Shown: positions 16,788-25,659, numbered from the stretch's first letter. The stretch: 64,000 bases of DNA from DATEPR01 sp963780635 (GCA_963780635.1 CAWACW010000010.1:682001-746000), one strand, 5' to 3'. Numbers and translations are program-made. The notes: generated by a model from the sequence alone, not told the origin.

Positions 16788-17825
16788 ATGCGCCTACCTC
16801 ATGCTCGCGGACCTGTGAGTGCGACCGTGCTGGAGACGCTGTGCCGCCCCATCGGCGACGCTCGGTCGATACCTGTTGTCAGGCTGGGGTCGGGCGACAT
16901 CGTGCATGACGAGGATGCCCAGCTCGCGCTCTGGGTCTGCTACGAGTTGAGTTATCGGGGCTTCGAAGAGGTCGACGCCGACTGGGAGTGGGATCCCTCA
17001 CTGGTCCGGTTACGACGGTCCCTGGAAAGCCGGCTGATCGCGGGACTGCGGCTACTCACCTCGAGCACGCCGTCCGATCCCGGAGGGGTCGCTACGGCGC
17101 TCATCGAGCTCGTGGCCGCTGACGATGGCCCCTCTCTGGCCGGCTACCTTCAGCGGCAGGCGACGCTGGAGCAGTTCCGCGAGTTCGTCGCACATCGTTC
17201 GGTGTATCACCTCAAGGAGGCCGACCCGCACAGTTGGGCGATTCCACGATTGAGTGGTCGCGCCAAGGTCGCGTTGTTGGAGATCCAGATCGATGAGTAC
17301 GGCGGCGGACGGCCTGGGCGAATGCATTCGGAGTTGTTCCGCACCACGATGCGCGCGGTGGGCTTGGACGAATCCTACGGACACTACGTCGACTACGTGC
17401 CCGCGGTCACCCTCGCGGTCAGCAACGCGATGTCCTGCTTCGGGTTGAACCAGCGCTGGCTGGGCGCGCTGATCGGCCATCTCGCGGCCTTCGAGATGAC
17501 CTCGTCGCTGCCCAATCGGCGGTACGGCAACGGGCTGCGGCGACTGGGCGGTGACGCCGAGGCCACAGGTTTCTTCGACGAGCATGTCGCGGCTGACGCG
17601 GTGCACGAGCAGATCGCGGCGCACGACCTGTGCGGCACGTACGCGCTGGATCACCCTTGGGCCGTATCCGACATCTTGTTCGGAGCGTCGTGCGCACTGG
17701 CGCTGGAAACGGAGTTCACGCGCCACGTCCTCGGGCACTGGCGGCACGGGACCTCGATGCTGCGCGGAGGACTGCCGCCCGCGAGGACGCCGGTCTCCGT
17801 GGCCGGGCGGTCAATGTGTCGCTGA
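16788..17825 (+). CDS. Iron-containing redox enzyme family protein (heme-oxygenase-like diiron fold)
   Basis: 345 residues from ATG 16788, preceded by CAGGAGGG; longer in-frame starts lack a ribosome site. It has the pattern of this family: WVCYELSYRGFEEVDADWEW, FVAHRSVYHLKEADPHSWAI, KVALLEIQIDEYGGGRPGRM HSELF, and a late FFDEHVAADAVHEQIA with metal-ligand-like Glu/His. The fold is a helical bundle related to heme-oxygenase-like diiron oxidases. The substrate is unknown. The divergent CDGSH gene could supply electrons. The promoter suggests stress control. Confidence 0.82.
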   Translation: MRLPHARGPVSATVLETLCRPIGDARSIPVVRLGSGDIVHDEDAQLALWVCYELSYRGFEEVDADWEWDPSLVRLRRSLESRLIAGLRLLTSSTPSDPGGVATALIELVAADDGPSLAGYLQRQATLEQFREFVAHRSVYHLKEADPHSWAIPRLSGRAKVALLEIQIDEYGGGRPGRMHSELFRTTMRAVGLDESYGHYVDYVPAVTLAVSNAMSCFGLNQRWLGALIGHLAAFEMTSSLPNRRYGNGLRRLGGDAEATGFFDEHVAADAVHEQIAAHDLCGTYALDHPWAVSDILFGASCALALETEFTRHVLGHWRHGTSMLRGGLPPARTPVSVAGRSMCR

Positions 17826-18137
17826 ATCGGCCGTCTCGCCGATGCACTGTCGCGGGTGCCCGGCGGGTCGCGGTGCGAGGGGTGCCGCGACCCGGCTGGG
17901 TGAAGCAGGTACCACATTTGCGTGGCCGACTGAACTGGTCAGTGGACATCAGGTCGCTCCTCACCCCGCTGGAGACCCGACCACAGTGGTCTCCTCTGCA
18001 GGCTTCCCGCCCTGCTTCGTGACACCACGACTGCGGGCGCATGACGGGGTGGCCGATCCCAAGCGCGGCGCAGCGGCGGGTGGAGGAGAACACCCGCATT
18101 GCCGGAGCGGAGCACGCGGCTGCCGACGGCACGGTGA

Positions 18138-18163
18138 GGGTTAGGACCGTGTCACATGGGTAT
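18138..18163 (+). promoter_or_regulatory. Sigma-B-like promoter before the small hydrophilic protein
   Basis: GGGT at 18138-18141, 16 bases, then GGGTAT at 18158-18163, fitting GNNT-N14-16-GGGTAY. It lies 41 bases before the ATG at 18205. Confidence 0.45.
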
Positions 18164-18204
18164 GCAACAAATGACGATTGACGAAATGGATGCAGGTGAG
18201 GCCG

Positions 18205-18621
18205 ATGACGACATCAGACGAAAATCGTGACGAGCGACAGGGGGCCTCGCGGTTCGACGGCGAGGAACACCACGGCTGGTCACCGGATGTGGGCGCCGGC
18301 GGAAGTGGGCGCGCCACGGAGGCCAATCAGAAGGCTTTCCAGACACCGCCGGCCGGTCGTGGGCCGGGAGCGGAGGAGTCCGAGGAGGAGCGTACCGGTG
18401 TTCCGCCCACCGATACCGACGCGGCAACGCCACTCGGGGTCGGCACGAGTTCCACTCGGCGCGCGGAGGAGTACGGCGCGGAAGGCGAGAGCAGCCGACG
18501 GACCGTTGGCACCCAGGGACAGTCTGACCGGCCCTACGGCGTCACGGACCCGGACGAGGACACGAGTGTCGGGGCGCAGGCGCCCATCGACGCGGAGAGC
18601 CCTTACCTGCCACCGAGCTGA
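18205..18621 (+). CDS. Small hydrophilic protein of unknown function
   Basis: 138 residues from ATG 18205 (GTGAGG nearby). It is very polar, rich in Glu, Gly, Thr and Ser, with no hydrophobic segment and few aromatics, so it is probably disordered. The C terminus, PYGVTDPDEDTSVGAQAPID then AESPYLPPS, looks conserved: I recall similar endings in actinobacterial hypothetical proteins. A stress-type promoter and the mechanosensitive-channel gene downstream suggest a desiccation or osmotic role, but this is inference. Confidence 0.6.
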   Translation: MTTSDENRDERQGASRFDGEEHHGWSPDVGAGGSGRATEANQKAFQTPPAGRGPGAEESEEERTGVPPTDTDAATPLGVGTSSTRRAEEYGAEGESSRRTVGTQGQSDRPYGVTDPDEDTSVGAQAPIDAESPYLPPS

Positions 18622-18934
18622 CCGAACATCTCACCGGCCGGGGCCATGTCATGGGCGCGAGGCGCGACAACACCACGCGTCAGCCGGTGCGGCCGAGACC
18701 GATGCGGCATGGCCGCGTCCTGAACTCGTCCGGTCAGCGGACGACAGCGCGTCCGGCCGACCGCGCCCGGATCGCTTGCTCATCGCGCGGTGTCGCCGAT
18801 CAAACCGACCACCGACTCCGACGGGACCGATCGGCGCACCGATGTTCCTTCCGTGCCCCATTGGACGCATCGACCCCACGAATATTCATTGTTGATAATG
18901 CCGACGTCCGGCAATCACAGAAAAAGGTTTACCG
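18622..18934. other. Intergenic, no gene seen
   Basis: No GGGTA-type box and no convincing frame; it ends with AAAAAGG just before the channel gene start. It becomes AT-richer in the last 60 bases, as expected for a promoter. Confidence 0.35.
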
Positions 18935-19810
18935 ATGGCAAACATAATCTTCCACGCGGCTGGGTTCAACGTCCTGGATAGCCTCCAGAGTGGATTCACG
19001 CAGTTCGTCAACTACCTACCAGAGCTGCTCGGCGCGATTGTCGTCCTCGTCGTCGGCTACATCATCGCCAAGATCCTGAACAAGATCATCACCAAGCTGT
19101 TGCAGAAGGTGAAGTTCGACCAACGACTCGACGCCAACCAGGGCGGAAAATACGCCCAGAAGATCAGCCCGGACGGGAAGCCCTCGCGGCTGGTCGGCGG
19201 GGTCGTGTTCTGGGTGATCATGCTGTTCGTCATCTCCGCCGCGATCAGCACGCTCAACATCCCGGCACTCACCAACTTCATGAACGCCGTGCTGAACTAC
19301 CTGCCCAACGTCCTGGCGGCACTGCTGATCTTCATCGTCGCCGGCGTCGTCGCGGGAGCCGTCGGTGGGCTTGCCCACCGCATGATGGGTGACACCCCTA
19401 CCGGCAGGATCGTCCGCACCGGCGCGCCCGCTCTGATCATGGCGATCGCCCTGTTCATGATCCTCACCCAACTCGGCATCGCCCCGGTCATCGTCACCAT
19501 CACCTACATCGCCCTCATCGGCGCACTCGCAGTGGCGGCGGCACTCGCCTTCGGCCTGGGCGGCCGCAACGCAGCCGCGGAGCTGGTCGACTCCGGCTAC
19601 CGCAAGGCCCGGGAACAGTCTGGCGAGGTCCGACAGGACATGGCCACCGGTCGCTCCCGCGCCGAGCAAGCGGTGAGCAGCCGACAGCACCACCACGACC
19701 AGACGTCCCACGGTCAGCAGCAGGACGCGCAAGCCACTGTCGACCCGGCGCAGGACGGACGAACTGTGCGGTCGGTGCCAGGCGAGGGCGGGTCCCATCA
19801 GGCCAGCTGA
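18935..19810 (+). CDS. Mechanosensitive-channel-like membrane protein (conserved TM helix repeat)
   Basis: 291 residues. Four to five hydrophobic helices: LPELLGAIVVLVVGYIIAKI (about 28-47), VVFWVIMLFVISAAISTLNI, VLAALLIFIVAGVVAGAVGG, ALIMAIALFMILTQLGIAPV and ALIGALAVAAALAFGLGGRN. The last, a glycine/alanine-rich helix ending in FGLGGRNAA, resembles the pore-lining helix of MscS-type channels; there is no large beta domain after it. The C-terminal 70 residues are hydrophilic and Gln/His-rich. It probably sits in the plasma membrane and releases osmolytes on hypo-osmotic shock. Confidence 0.82.
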   Translation: MANIIFHAAGFNVLDSLQSGFTQFVNYLPELLGAIVVLVVGYIIAKILNKIITKLLQKVKFDQRLDANQGGKYAQKISPDGKPSRLVGGVVFWVIMLFVISAAISTLNIPALTNFMNAVLNYLPNVLAALLIFIVAGVVAGAVGGLAHRMMGDTPTGRIVRTGAPALIMAIALFMILTQLGIAPVIVTITYIALIGALAVAAALAFGLGGRNAAAELVDSGYRKAREQSGEVRQDMATGRSRAEQAVSSRQHHHDQTSHGQQQDAQATVDPAQDGRTVRSVPGEGGSHQAS

Positions 19811-19839
19811 AGCGACTGTGGGTGGCGGCCGTTCAGGGG

Positions 19840-20040
19840 CCGCGCACCCGCGCCCCGACCAGGGCGGCGCACATCCGATGGGAGCACGAGGTCACCCTGC
19901 ACAAGTAGCGGGCCGTCACCCACAAGGAAACCGTGCCGGTCGAGCGGGTGCGGTTGGGCGCCGAGACGGTCGACCGAGGACGACCAGGTCAACGAGACCG
20001 CACGGAACACGTCGACAGCCACGGCCCCGGAACCGATTCC
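19840..20040 (+). pseudogene. C-terminal remnant of a DUF2382/YsnF-type stress protein
   Basis: In frame 1 the plus strand reads WEHEVTLHK, a TAG at 19906, then RAVTHKETVPVERVRLGAET. This is the end of the DUF2382 repeat (typically EHEVTLHEERPVV..VPVERVRL), known from PRC-barrel/YsnF general-stress proteins. The in-frame stop and the missing upstream domain show decay. Confidence 0.55.
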
Positions 20041-20084
20041 GGCGACCGTCAGCAGGGCCGAAAGGCCCGGAAGGACGTAACACC

Positions 20085-20270
20085 ATGCAGATTCCCAAGG
20101 ACAAAATCATGGAAATGATCAAGTCAAACGGCGACGAGGACAAGACCAAGCAAGCCCAGAACGAACTGCCCGACACCGTCGACACCGACCAGCACGCCGG
20201 CCTGCTCGACAAGTTCGGCGTCGATCCGAAGAAGCTGGTCGGCGGACTCGGCGACAAGCTCGGCATGTAG
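20085..20270 (+). CDS. Small charged protein of unknown function (61 aa)
   Basis: Starts at ATG 20085 with GAAGGA about 10 bases upstream. The protein is lysine/aspartate-rich (MQIPKDKIMEMIKSNGDEDK..., then LLDKFGVDPKKLVGGLGDKL). It lacks membrane segments and cysteines. Similar 60-residue proteins occur in Streptomyces as hypothetical genes, as far as I recall. It follows the DUF2382 remnant, so both may belong to the stress group. Confidence 0.6.
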   Translation: MQIPKDKIMEMIKSNGDEDKTKQAQNELPDTVDTDQHAGLLDKFGVDPKKLVGGLGDKLGM

Positions 20271-20441
20271 CGCACGATGGGACGCGGCGCGGCCGCGTCC
20301 CTACCCCGCCCGTTCCGCGTTGCAGGCGTGACCTCACCGAGTTGCCCGGCGCACCGAGCCTCTACCCCGAGGCCGGCGGCACCCGAAGCGCTACGACCTG
20401 ATCTTCCTGCGGCCGGTCGGGTGCGAGGCATGGCCCGGCCG

Positions 20442-21422
20442 TCACGAGGAGAGCAGGTCCATGGAAAACCCCACCACGAACACGGCCAGGCCGATCCATT
20501 TCAACCGGGATTCCAGGCCCGCGCGGGTCTTGAGCTGCCCGAGCGTGGTCACCACGAGCCCTTCGAGCAGCAGTAGGCACAGCAGATATCCGCCTACGCC
20601 CACGACGCCACCGCCGATGGTGGGCGAGAGGACGACGATCAGCGCCACGAGAAGGGGTACCGGCATCGGGTCGTTGGGCGGAGCGTACGCATAGTGTGCC
20701 GCCACGAACAAGAAAAGACCCATCAGGACGGTGCCCGCGATGAAGAACACCCGGAAGCCAGACGGGTCACGTTGATTCGAGTTTGCTTGTGGCGCCGGAG
20801 GTTCCTTGCCCGGGGTACGCGCTCCTTGCCATCGGGCGCGCAACTGGGCACGGCAATCTCGAAGGGCCGCGTGGATCGCCGCTAATCCGGTGATGAAGCG
20901 ACCTTCGCCGGGTTCCAGCAGGTGCACCGTCATCCCCACGAGCCCTGTGAGCAGCACCAAGCTGATCAGGTAGCCGATCTCGCCGAGCCCGATGCCGAGA
21001 ACGAAAGCGGAGAGTGAGAAGGACAGCATCACCAATACGGTCGACGTGATCGAGCCGCCCCCACCCTGGAAGTATCGCACGACGAGGACCACCGCTACCA
21101 AGATGGCGCCGACGCGGTGGAACGCGATGAGTCCAGGCGGGCGGACAGGCCTCGCCATTGCCGGTCGCGGCGAGGATTTCCGGTGGGGAGTGCGCCACCG
21201 CCGCGCGGTCGCGCCGAGCCGGGCTCGCCTCTTCCGCAGGTTGGCGTGGAAGGCTTCCATCCTCGTCCGGCCCAGTAGATCGACAACCACCGTGAGACCG
21301 CCGAAGAACTCGAGTGTCTTCCCGAACCGCCCCCACCACAAGACCGGAATGCCGAACACCCGGAGCTGTGTGGTGTCGTGGCCGGCGAGCCATTCACGCC
21401 ACGCGTGCAGCAGATCCCACAT
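20442..21422 (-). CDS. Uncharacterised multi-pass membrane protein
   Basis: 326 residues from ATG 21420-21422 (GAGGGG upstream): MWDLLHAWREWLAGHDTTQL. After a soluble start there are membrane helices VGAILVAVVLVVRYF, VLVMLSFSLSAFVLGIGLGE, LISLVLLTGLVGMTVHLL, then FRVFFIAGTVLMGLFLFVAA, PVPLLVALIVVLSPTIGGGV and a final WIGLAVFVVGFSMDLLSS. The basic loop at about 95-125 suggests cytoplasmic orientation there. I do not recognise the family. The upstream extension to 21563 looks non-coding. Confidence 0.65.
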   Translation of the reverse strand: MWDLLHAWREWLAGHDTTQLRVFGIPVLWWGRFGKTLEFFGGLTVVVDLLGRTRMEAFHANLRKRRARLGATARRWRTPHRKSSPRPAMARPVRPPGLIAFHRVGAILVAVVLVVRYFQGGGGSITSTVLVMLSFSLSAFVLGIGLGEIGYLISLVLLTGLVGMTVHLLEPGEGRFITGLAAIHAALRDCRAQLRARWQGARTPGKEPPAPQANSNQRDPSGFRVFFIAGTVLMGLFLFVAAHYAYAPPNDPMPVPLLVALIVVLSPTIGGGVVGVGGYLLCLLLLEGLVVTTLGQLKTRAGLESRLKWIGLAVFVVGFSMDLLSS

Positions 21423-21593
21423 AGTCCCCTCAGCTCGCGCCGGCCAGGCCGATATCACGGCCTCGCGGCGTCGATCCTCACATGCGTGATGTGAGGATCC
21501 TCCCAGCAGCCACCCGGCGAGGGAATCAGGGTGCCGGAGTGTTATCGACCTGACGCGCGTCATTCAGCAGTTGTGATCATGGAATAGACAGCA

Positions 21594-21871
21594 CAACAGC
21601 CCTGCCTGGATAGGATCGTTTTCCTACCACAGAACACGACCACCAGGAGGAGGGCTGTTGCGTTACCAGTCTACGACCGGTCTTGATCCCGCCCAGATCA
21701 CCACCCGGATCGGACAAGTCGTCGGCCCGCCCGCCACCACCGGACGACCCGCGACACTGAGTGTGGCCCGCTCGATCGTGCTCACCCAGCGGCTACCGCG
21801 CACGCCTGAGTGAACTACCCGAGGTGATCCGGATCGTCACCATGCTGGAGTACTACCGCCAAGGCTGGTGA
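21594..21871 (+). pseudogene. Internally deleted transposase (IS5-like group): head joined to tail
   Basis: TTG 21658 starts LRYQSTTGLDPAQITTRIGQ, a transposase N terminus with HTH, open to a stop at 21811. From about 21788, one frame over, GYRARLSELPEVIRIVTMLE then YYRQGW and a TGA at 21869-21871 is a transposase C terminus. The catalytic middle is gone, leaving a MITE-like relic. Upstream, CAACAGCCCT (21594-21603) pairs with AGGGCTGTTG (21651-21660), folding the AGGAGG ribosome site into a hairpin. Confidence 0.6.
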
Positions 21872-21898
21872 CTTCCGAATAACGCTGCACGTTTCCGG

Positions 21899-22423
21899 TC
21901 ATCCATTCGCACTCTCTTGGCTGCGGCGGCTCACCACGAAGCGGGGCGCCTCCCGCAGGGTCTGCGCTACCACGCAGTAACGCTCGGTCAACTGCGCGAG
22001 CCGTGCCAGTGCTTCATCGTCAGCGTCGGTGTCGACCTCAGCGGTGACCACGACAGCTTGCAGCCCGACCGGGACCGACCGATCCAGCCCCAAGGTGCCT
22101 CGCGCGTCGAAGAAGCCCTCCGCTCGAAGCCGTACGTCACCAAGCTCCAGGCGCATCGCCGTAGCGACGCTGCGCAGCGTCACGCCGGCGCAGCCGAGCA
22201 GCGCTTGCAACAGCATGTCGCCGGAGCAGGCGTCCTGCCCGTCGCCACCGGTAGCCGGGTGGAGACCGGCGCGAACCGGCCCGGCCCAGCCTTCCACCGT
22301 GGTGGTGATCCCGGTGTCGCGCCAGTCTGCACTCGCCGTCACCGGGGTGTGCGCAGCTGAGGCATCAGCGCGGTATCGCTCCTTCAGTGGTGCCTGCCGC
22401 GCGCGAAGTGTCGAGATGTCCAT
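21899..22423 (-). CDS. OsmC-family peroxiredoxin-like protein
   Basis: 174 residues from ATG 22421-22423. GGDGQDACSGDMLLQALLGC followed by AGVTLRSVATAMRLEL is the OsmC/Ohr core with the first redox cysteine; a second cysteine occurs in ERYCVVAQTL near the C terminus. These match OsmC-like thiol peroxidases that reduce organic hydroperoxides in the cytoplasm. The frame continues upstream but without a better start. It ends 27 bp from the transposase relic. Confidence 0.87.
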   Translation of the reverse strand: MDISTLRARQAPLKERYRADASAAHTPVTASADWRDTGITTTVEGWAGPVRAGLHPATGGDGQDACSGDMLLQALLGCAGVTLRSVATAMRLELGDVRLRAEGFFDARGTLGLDRSVPVGLQAVVVTAEVDTDADDEALARLAQLTERYCVVAQTLREAPRFVVSRRSQESANG

Positions 22424-22604
22424 GGCATGAGTGTGCCGCAACGATGGCGGTTGCTGGGGTGGACTGTTGCGAGCGGCTGTTCCAGCGTGCTCACTTCCTC
22501 TGGGTGACCACGGCGTGTGCCGGGCGAAGCCCCGGCACTCGCGCTGGTCACCTGCTACCGTCTGCACGACCGCTTGCAAGTCGCAATCACTCAGGAGGTT
22601 CGCG

Positions 22605-23212
22605 GTGCGCGGACACCACCTGCCACATGTCGATCTCGCTGGACGGCTTCGTCGCCGGGCCGGACCAGAGCCGCGAGGACCCCCTGGGCAAGCGGGGGCG
22701 GGAGCTGCACGGCTGGCACATCGGCGACCCGCGAGCCAACGATGCCGACAAGGTCGCGAACGAGTGGCTCATGCGCCCGCGGGGCGCGTATGTGATGGGT
22801 CGGAACATGTTCGGCCCGATCCGCGGGGACTGGGAATGAGGAATGGACCGGGTGGTGGGGCCCCGAACCGCCGTATCACGCGCCGGTGTTCGTGCTGACC
22901 CATCACGGACACGACCCGATCCAGCTGGACGGAGGGACGACCTTCCATTTCGTCACCGAGGGCTTCGACGCGGCCTACTCCGCAGCGTGCCAGGCCGCCG
23001 GGGACAACGGCGTGGACATCGCCGGTGGGGCCTCGACCGTCCGACAGGCACTGGTCGCCGGCGTGATCGACGAGCTCACCCTCGACATCGCACCGGTCCT
23101 GCTCGGTTCGGGCGAGCGCATCTTCGACGGGGTTGAATCCTTCGGCTTCGAACCCGCCGAGGTGCTTCACTCACCGCTGACCACCCACATCCGCTATCGC
23201 CGCGTCGGCTGA
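22605..23212 (+). pseudogene. Dihydrofolate reductase (RibD C-terminal) family gene with frameshifts
   Basis: GTG 22605 has AGGAGG upstream, but the frame slips at once; the protein reads on from CHMSISLDGFVAGPDQSRED. It ends prematurely at GPIRGDWE (stop 22837-22839). The next frame carries EEWTGWWGPEPPYHAPVFVL then THHGHDPIQLDGGTTFHFVT and the C terminus to 23212. A single extra T near 22837 and an extra G near 22611 would explain both shifts. An intact protein would be about 200 residues of the yyaP/DHFR-like family. The lesion is either real or two sequencing errors. Confidence 0.8.
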
Positions 23213-23409
23213 CTCCGCAGGCGCTGCCGGCCGACGCGTGCTGGACCACCATCTCGCCCCGGTGTCCCTGCCTGGCGAGGACCTGGCCTGGTCCGAGGTG
23301 TCGGTGGCCGGCTCACCGAGATTGGCTTCCTGGAGCGCGTCGTCGAGCAGCACCGCACCACGATGACGTCGTTGTTCCGGATTCCGCCGTTGTACACCCG
23401 CTGCTGGGA

Positions 23410-23580
23410 CTACGCCTGAACTGCCATGATGGACAGAATGAAGGCACGATTTGTGCGATTATCTTGCGCATTCGCGAAGTCTCGTTCCGCAGTACCTGCC
23501 TGCGGCATCGCGGCCAGTTCCTGTTCCCGTTGCACTCGGTCGTCCTCGACCCGCGCCGCCTCCTCGGGGTGGAAGCCCAT
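23410..23580 (-). CDS. Possible small protein (56 aa), unrecognised
   Basis: ATG 23578-23580 opens MGFHPEEAARVEDDRVQREQ, continues ELAAMPQAGTAERDFANAQD and ends after FILSIMAVQA. Composition looks protein-like, but the ribosome site is weak and it overlaps a plus-strand remnant (TEIGFLERVVEQHRTTMTSL to a stop at 23419). It begins 21 bp after the stop of another possible small minus ORF. Confidence 0.25.
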   Translation of the reverse strand: MGFHPEEAARVEDDRVQREQELAAMPQAGTAERDFANAQDNRTNRAFILSIMAVQA

Positions 23581-23601
23581 TGCCGTGGTGCGGGGAGGTC
23601 C

Positions 23602-23800
23602 TCAGGCGACGGCCCGCAGCAACATGTACTCACCGACGACCCGACTGATGGTCTCGATCTCGGTCACCAGTTCGGGTGACAAGTCCGGCGCTCCTCCTCC
23701 CTTGCGCCGCGGTACCAACCTGCCGTTGACACCGACAGCGAAGGGCTGACCAAGGTCGAAAACAGGGATGGGCGTCGGGAGCGCGCCGCCCAGGATCATG
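23602..23800 (-). CDS. Possible small protein (65 aa), unrecognised
   Basis: ATG 23798-23800 opens MILGGALPTPIPVFDLGQPF and runs through a basic RLVPRRKGGGAP to SPELVTEIETISRVVGEYML. It may be the C-terminal piece of a larger lost gene or a real small gene together with the next ORF. No family recognised. Confidence 0.25.
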
Positions 23801-24018
23801 GCTGTTGAGGGATCAGCCAGCGTATTCGTGCTTTTCCTGGCTGCGTATCCGCACGCACCCTGCGACCCGTATCGATGGTGTGTCCAGGACATCGCGAATA
23901 CCAGGCCGCTCGTGCGGCCGCAAGCATGTCCGGGCGTCGAACACTCGCCATGGCAGCGCGGCAACCCGAGGCGCTGTAGCGTGATCCAGGAACAGGGCGA
24001 CTTCTCCTCGGAGGAACC

Positions 24019-25074
24019 GTGGAAGCGTTTGGCGATGCCGCGACACTGGTCGATGGCAGGGACGGAAACGTCGTCGGTCGATTGAGGACGACGCTCCGGG
24101 CACATATTGAATGTGGCAGACCCGATGTCGCCTGTTACCTCGGGCTGGTCGGAATTGCCGGCGTGGTGCTCGCCGCCGACAAATGGTCCGTCTGGCACCT
24201 GGTGGCGGCGTTCCTGATTCCCGCGGCCTCGTCGATGGCCGCCTACTACGGCGGCGCCTATTTCGACCGGGAGATCGATGCCGCCACCAAGCCGGACCGG
24301 CCGGTGCCCGCAGGGCGGATGAGTGGTCGCCGCGCATTCATCAGCATGGCGGTCTGCGTTGTCGTCGGACTCGTGCTGGCGACGGCGCTCGATCCGGTCA
24401 GTCTCGTGTGCGCGCCGGTCGTGGTCCTGGCCGGGGTGCTGTACCGCTGGTTCGGCAAGGCGAGACGCCCGGTTCGGGTGTTCGTCCGGGGCATCGCCAC
24501 GATGGCCGTCTTCGGTGTCGTCGTCGTGCTGACGAGCGGGTCGCCGAAGTGGGATCTGATCCTGCTCGGGCTGATCTTCTGGCAGCAGGACTCGATGCTT
24601 CACCAGATCCTCGCGATCGAGGACACCGAGGTCGACCGGCGCGCGGGTATCTCGTCGACCCTGCCGATCCGGTACGGGCACCGGGCCGCGCTCATGGTGC
24701 TGGTGGTCACGCTGCTGTTCTGGTTCAGCTCAGCGGCGTTCCAACCGCCGTCGGTCCGGAGCCGGCCGTTCGACATGCTGGGCTACGCGCCGTACCTGGT
24801 GCTCGCGACCGTGCTCGCGATCGCGGCCATCGTGACGTTGTTCCGAGCGGCGCGGCCGATCACGGGCCGTCCGGTGGTGCGGGCCTACGGCATCCTGGCG
24901 TTCGAACGCCCGTGCATCGCGGCCGGTTTCGTCGCGGCGTCCGGCGCCGTCGTACTCGGGCTCGTCGTGCTGGTCGTCGCCGTGGCGGTCACGCTGCTCA
25001 CGCGCCGCGTGCTGGCCGTGGCGACACCGCATACCCGCCGCCCGACGGTCAATCCAGCAGCTCCAGGTAGCTGA
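24019..25074 (+). CDS. UbiA-like prenyltransferase with altered first aspartate motif
   Basis: 351 residues from GTG 24019, preceded by CGGAGGAACC. Eight or nine membrane helices. The first UbiA motif, normally NDxxDxxxD, reads GAYFDREID (G79-A80...D83...D87), so the first Asn and Asp are replaced; KPDRPVPAGRMSGRRA after it is typical. The second motif region is IEDTEVDRRAGISSTLPI. UbiA enzymes transfer prenyl chains to aromatic or glycerol-phosphate acceptors using Mg-bound diphosphate. The lost ND raises doubt about activity. No obvious pathway partner is adjacent. Confidence 0.8.
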   Translation: MEAFGDAATLVDGRDGNVVGRLRTTLRAHIECGRPDVACYLGLVGIAGVVLAADKWSVWHLVAAFLIPAASSMAAYYGGAYFDREIDAATKPDRPVPAGRMSGRRAFISMAVCVVVGLVLATALDPVSLVCAPVVVLAGVLYRWFGKARRPVRVFVRGIATMAVFGVVVVLTSGSPKWDLILLGLIFWQQDSMLHQILAIEDTEVDRRAGISSTLPIRYGHRAALMVLVVTLLFWFSSAAFQPPSVRSRPFDMLGYAPYLVLATVLAIAAIVTLFRAARPITGRPVVRAYGILAFERPCIAAGFVAASGAVVLGLVVLVVAVAVTLLTRRVLAVATPHTRRPTVNPAAPGS

Positions 25075-25640
25075 GCAGGGCATCGACCCGGTCGCCGGTC
25101 AGCTTGGTCGTCATCTGCTGCGCCCGGGTCAGGTACCGGCGGACCCGAGCCTCCTCGCCAGTGGCGGCCGGCTCAGGCACCGTCGTCGCTCGACCAGGTC
25201 CAGGTCGGGGACAGCTTGAAGGTCGCGGCGAGACCGTGCTCACCGGCGAGTGGCTCGGTCAGCCCGTGGTCCTCGTCCTGCAGCCGGTCACGAAGGTCCG
25301 CCAGTGTCCACAACCGATGACTGCGCAGCCGGAGCGCGGTGATCCGGATCGCCGACGGCAACAACCCGCACAGTTGGACGCTCTCCTCGACCAGCTGCGG
25401 CGGCTGGCCCATCAGTCGTTGTGGGTGCAGATCGGGACGAACAGCTCGACCGCCTCGGCCACCGACAACCCTTCCACCGACAGCGGGTACGCCTGCTGCG
25501 ACCGGGTCGACCGTTCGCGGCTGGTGACCAGGATCCGCCCGCCGCCCGCACCCGGCAGCAGCTGGCTGACCTGCGCCTCGTCGTATGCGTTGTCCAGCAC
25601 GAAGAGCATCTTGCGGTGTGCCAGTTGAGACCGGTGGCCC
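25049..25640 (-). pseudogene. Remnant of an NB-ARC (AfsR/SARP-type) regulator
   Basis: The minus strand reads MLFVLDNAYDEAQVSQLLPG, GGRILVTSRERSTRSQQAYP and LSVEGLSVAEAVELF (kinase-2, TSR and downstream NB-ARC features), then a stop. A second frame gives LLPSAIRITALRLRSHRLWT then LADLRDRLQDEDHGL, and a third gives YLTRAQQMTTKLTGDRVDAL to the end. P-loop, DNA-binding and repeat domains are absent or scrambled. Confidence 0.6.
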
Positions 25641-25659
25641 GAAGCGGTCTGCGGCGGGC

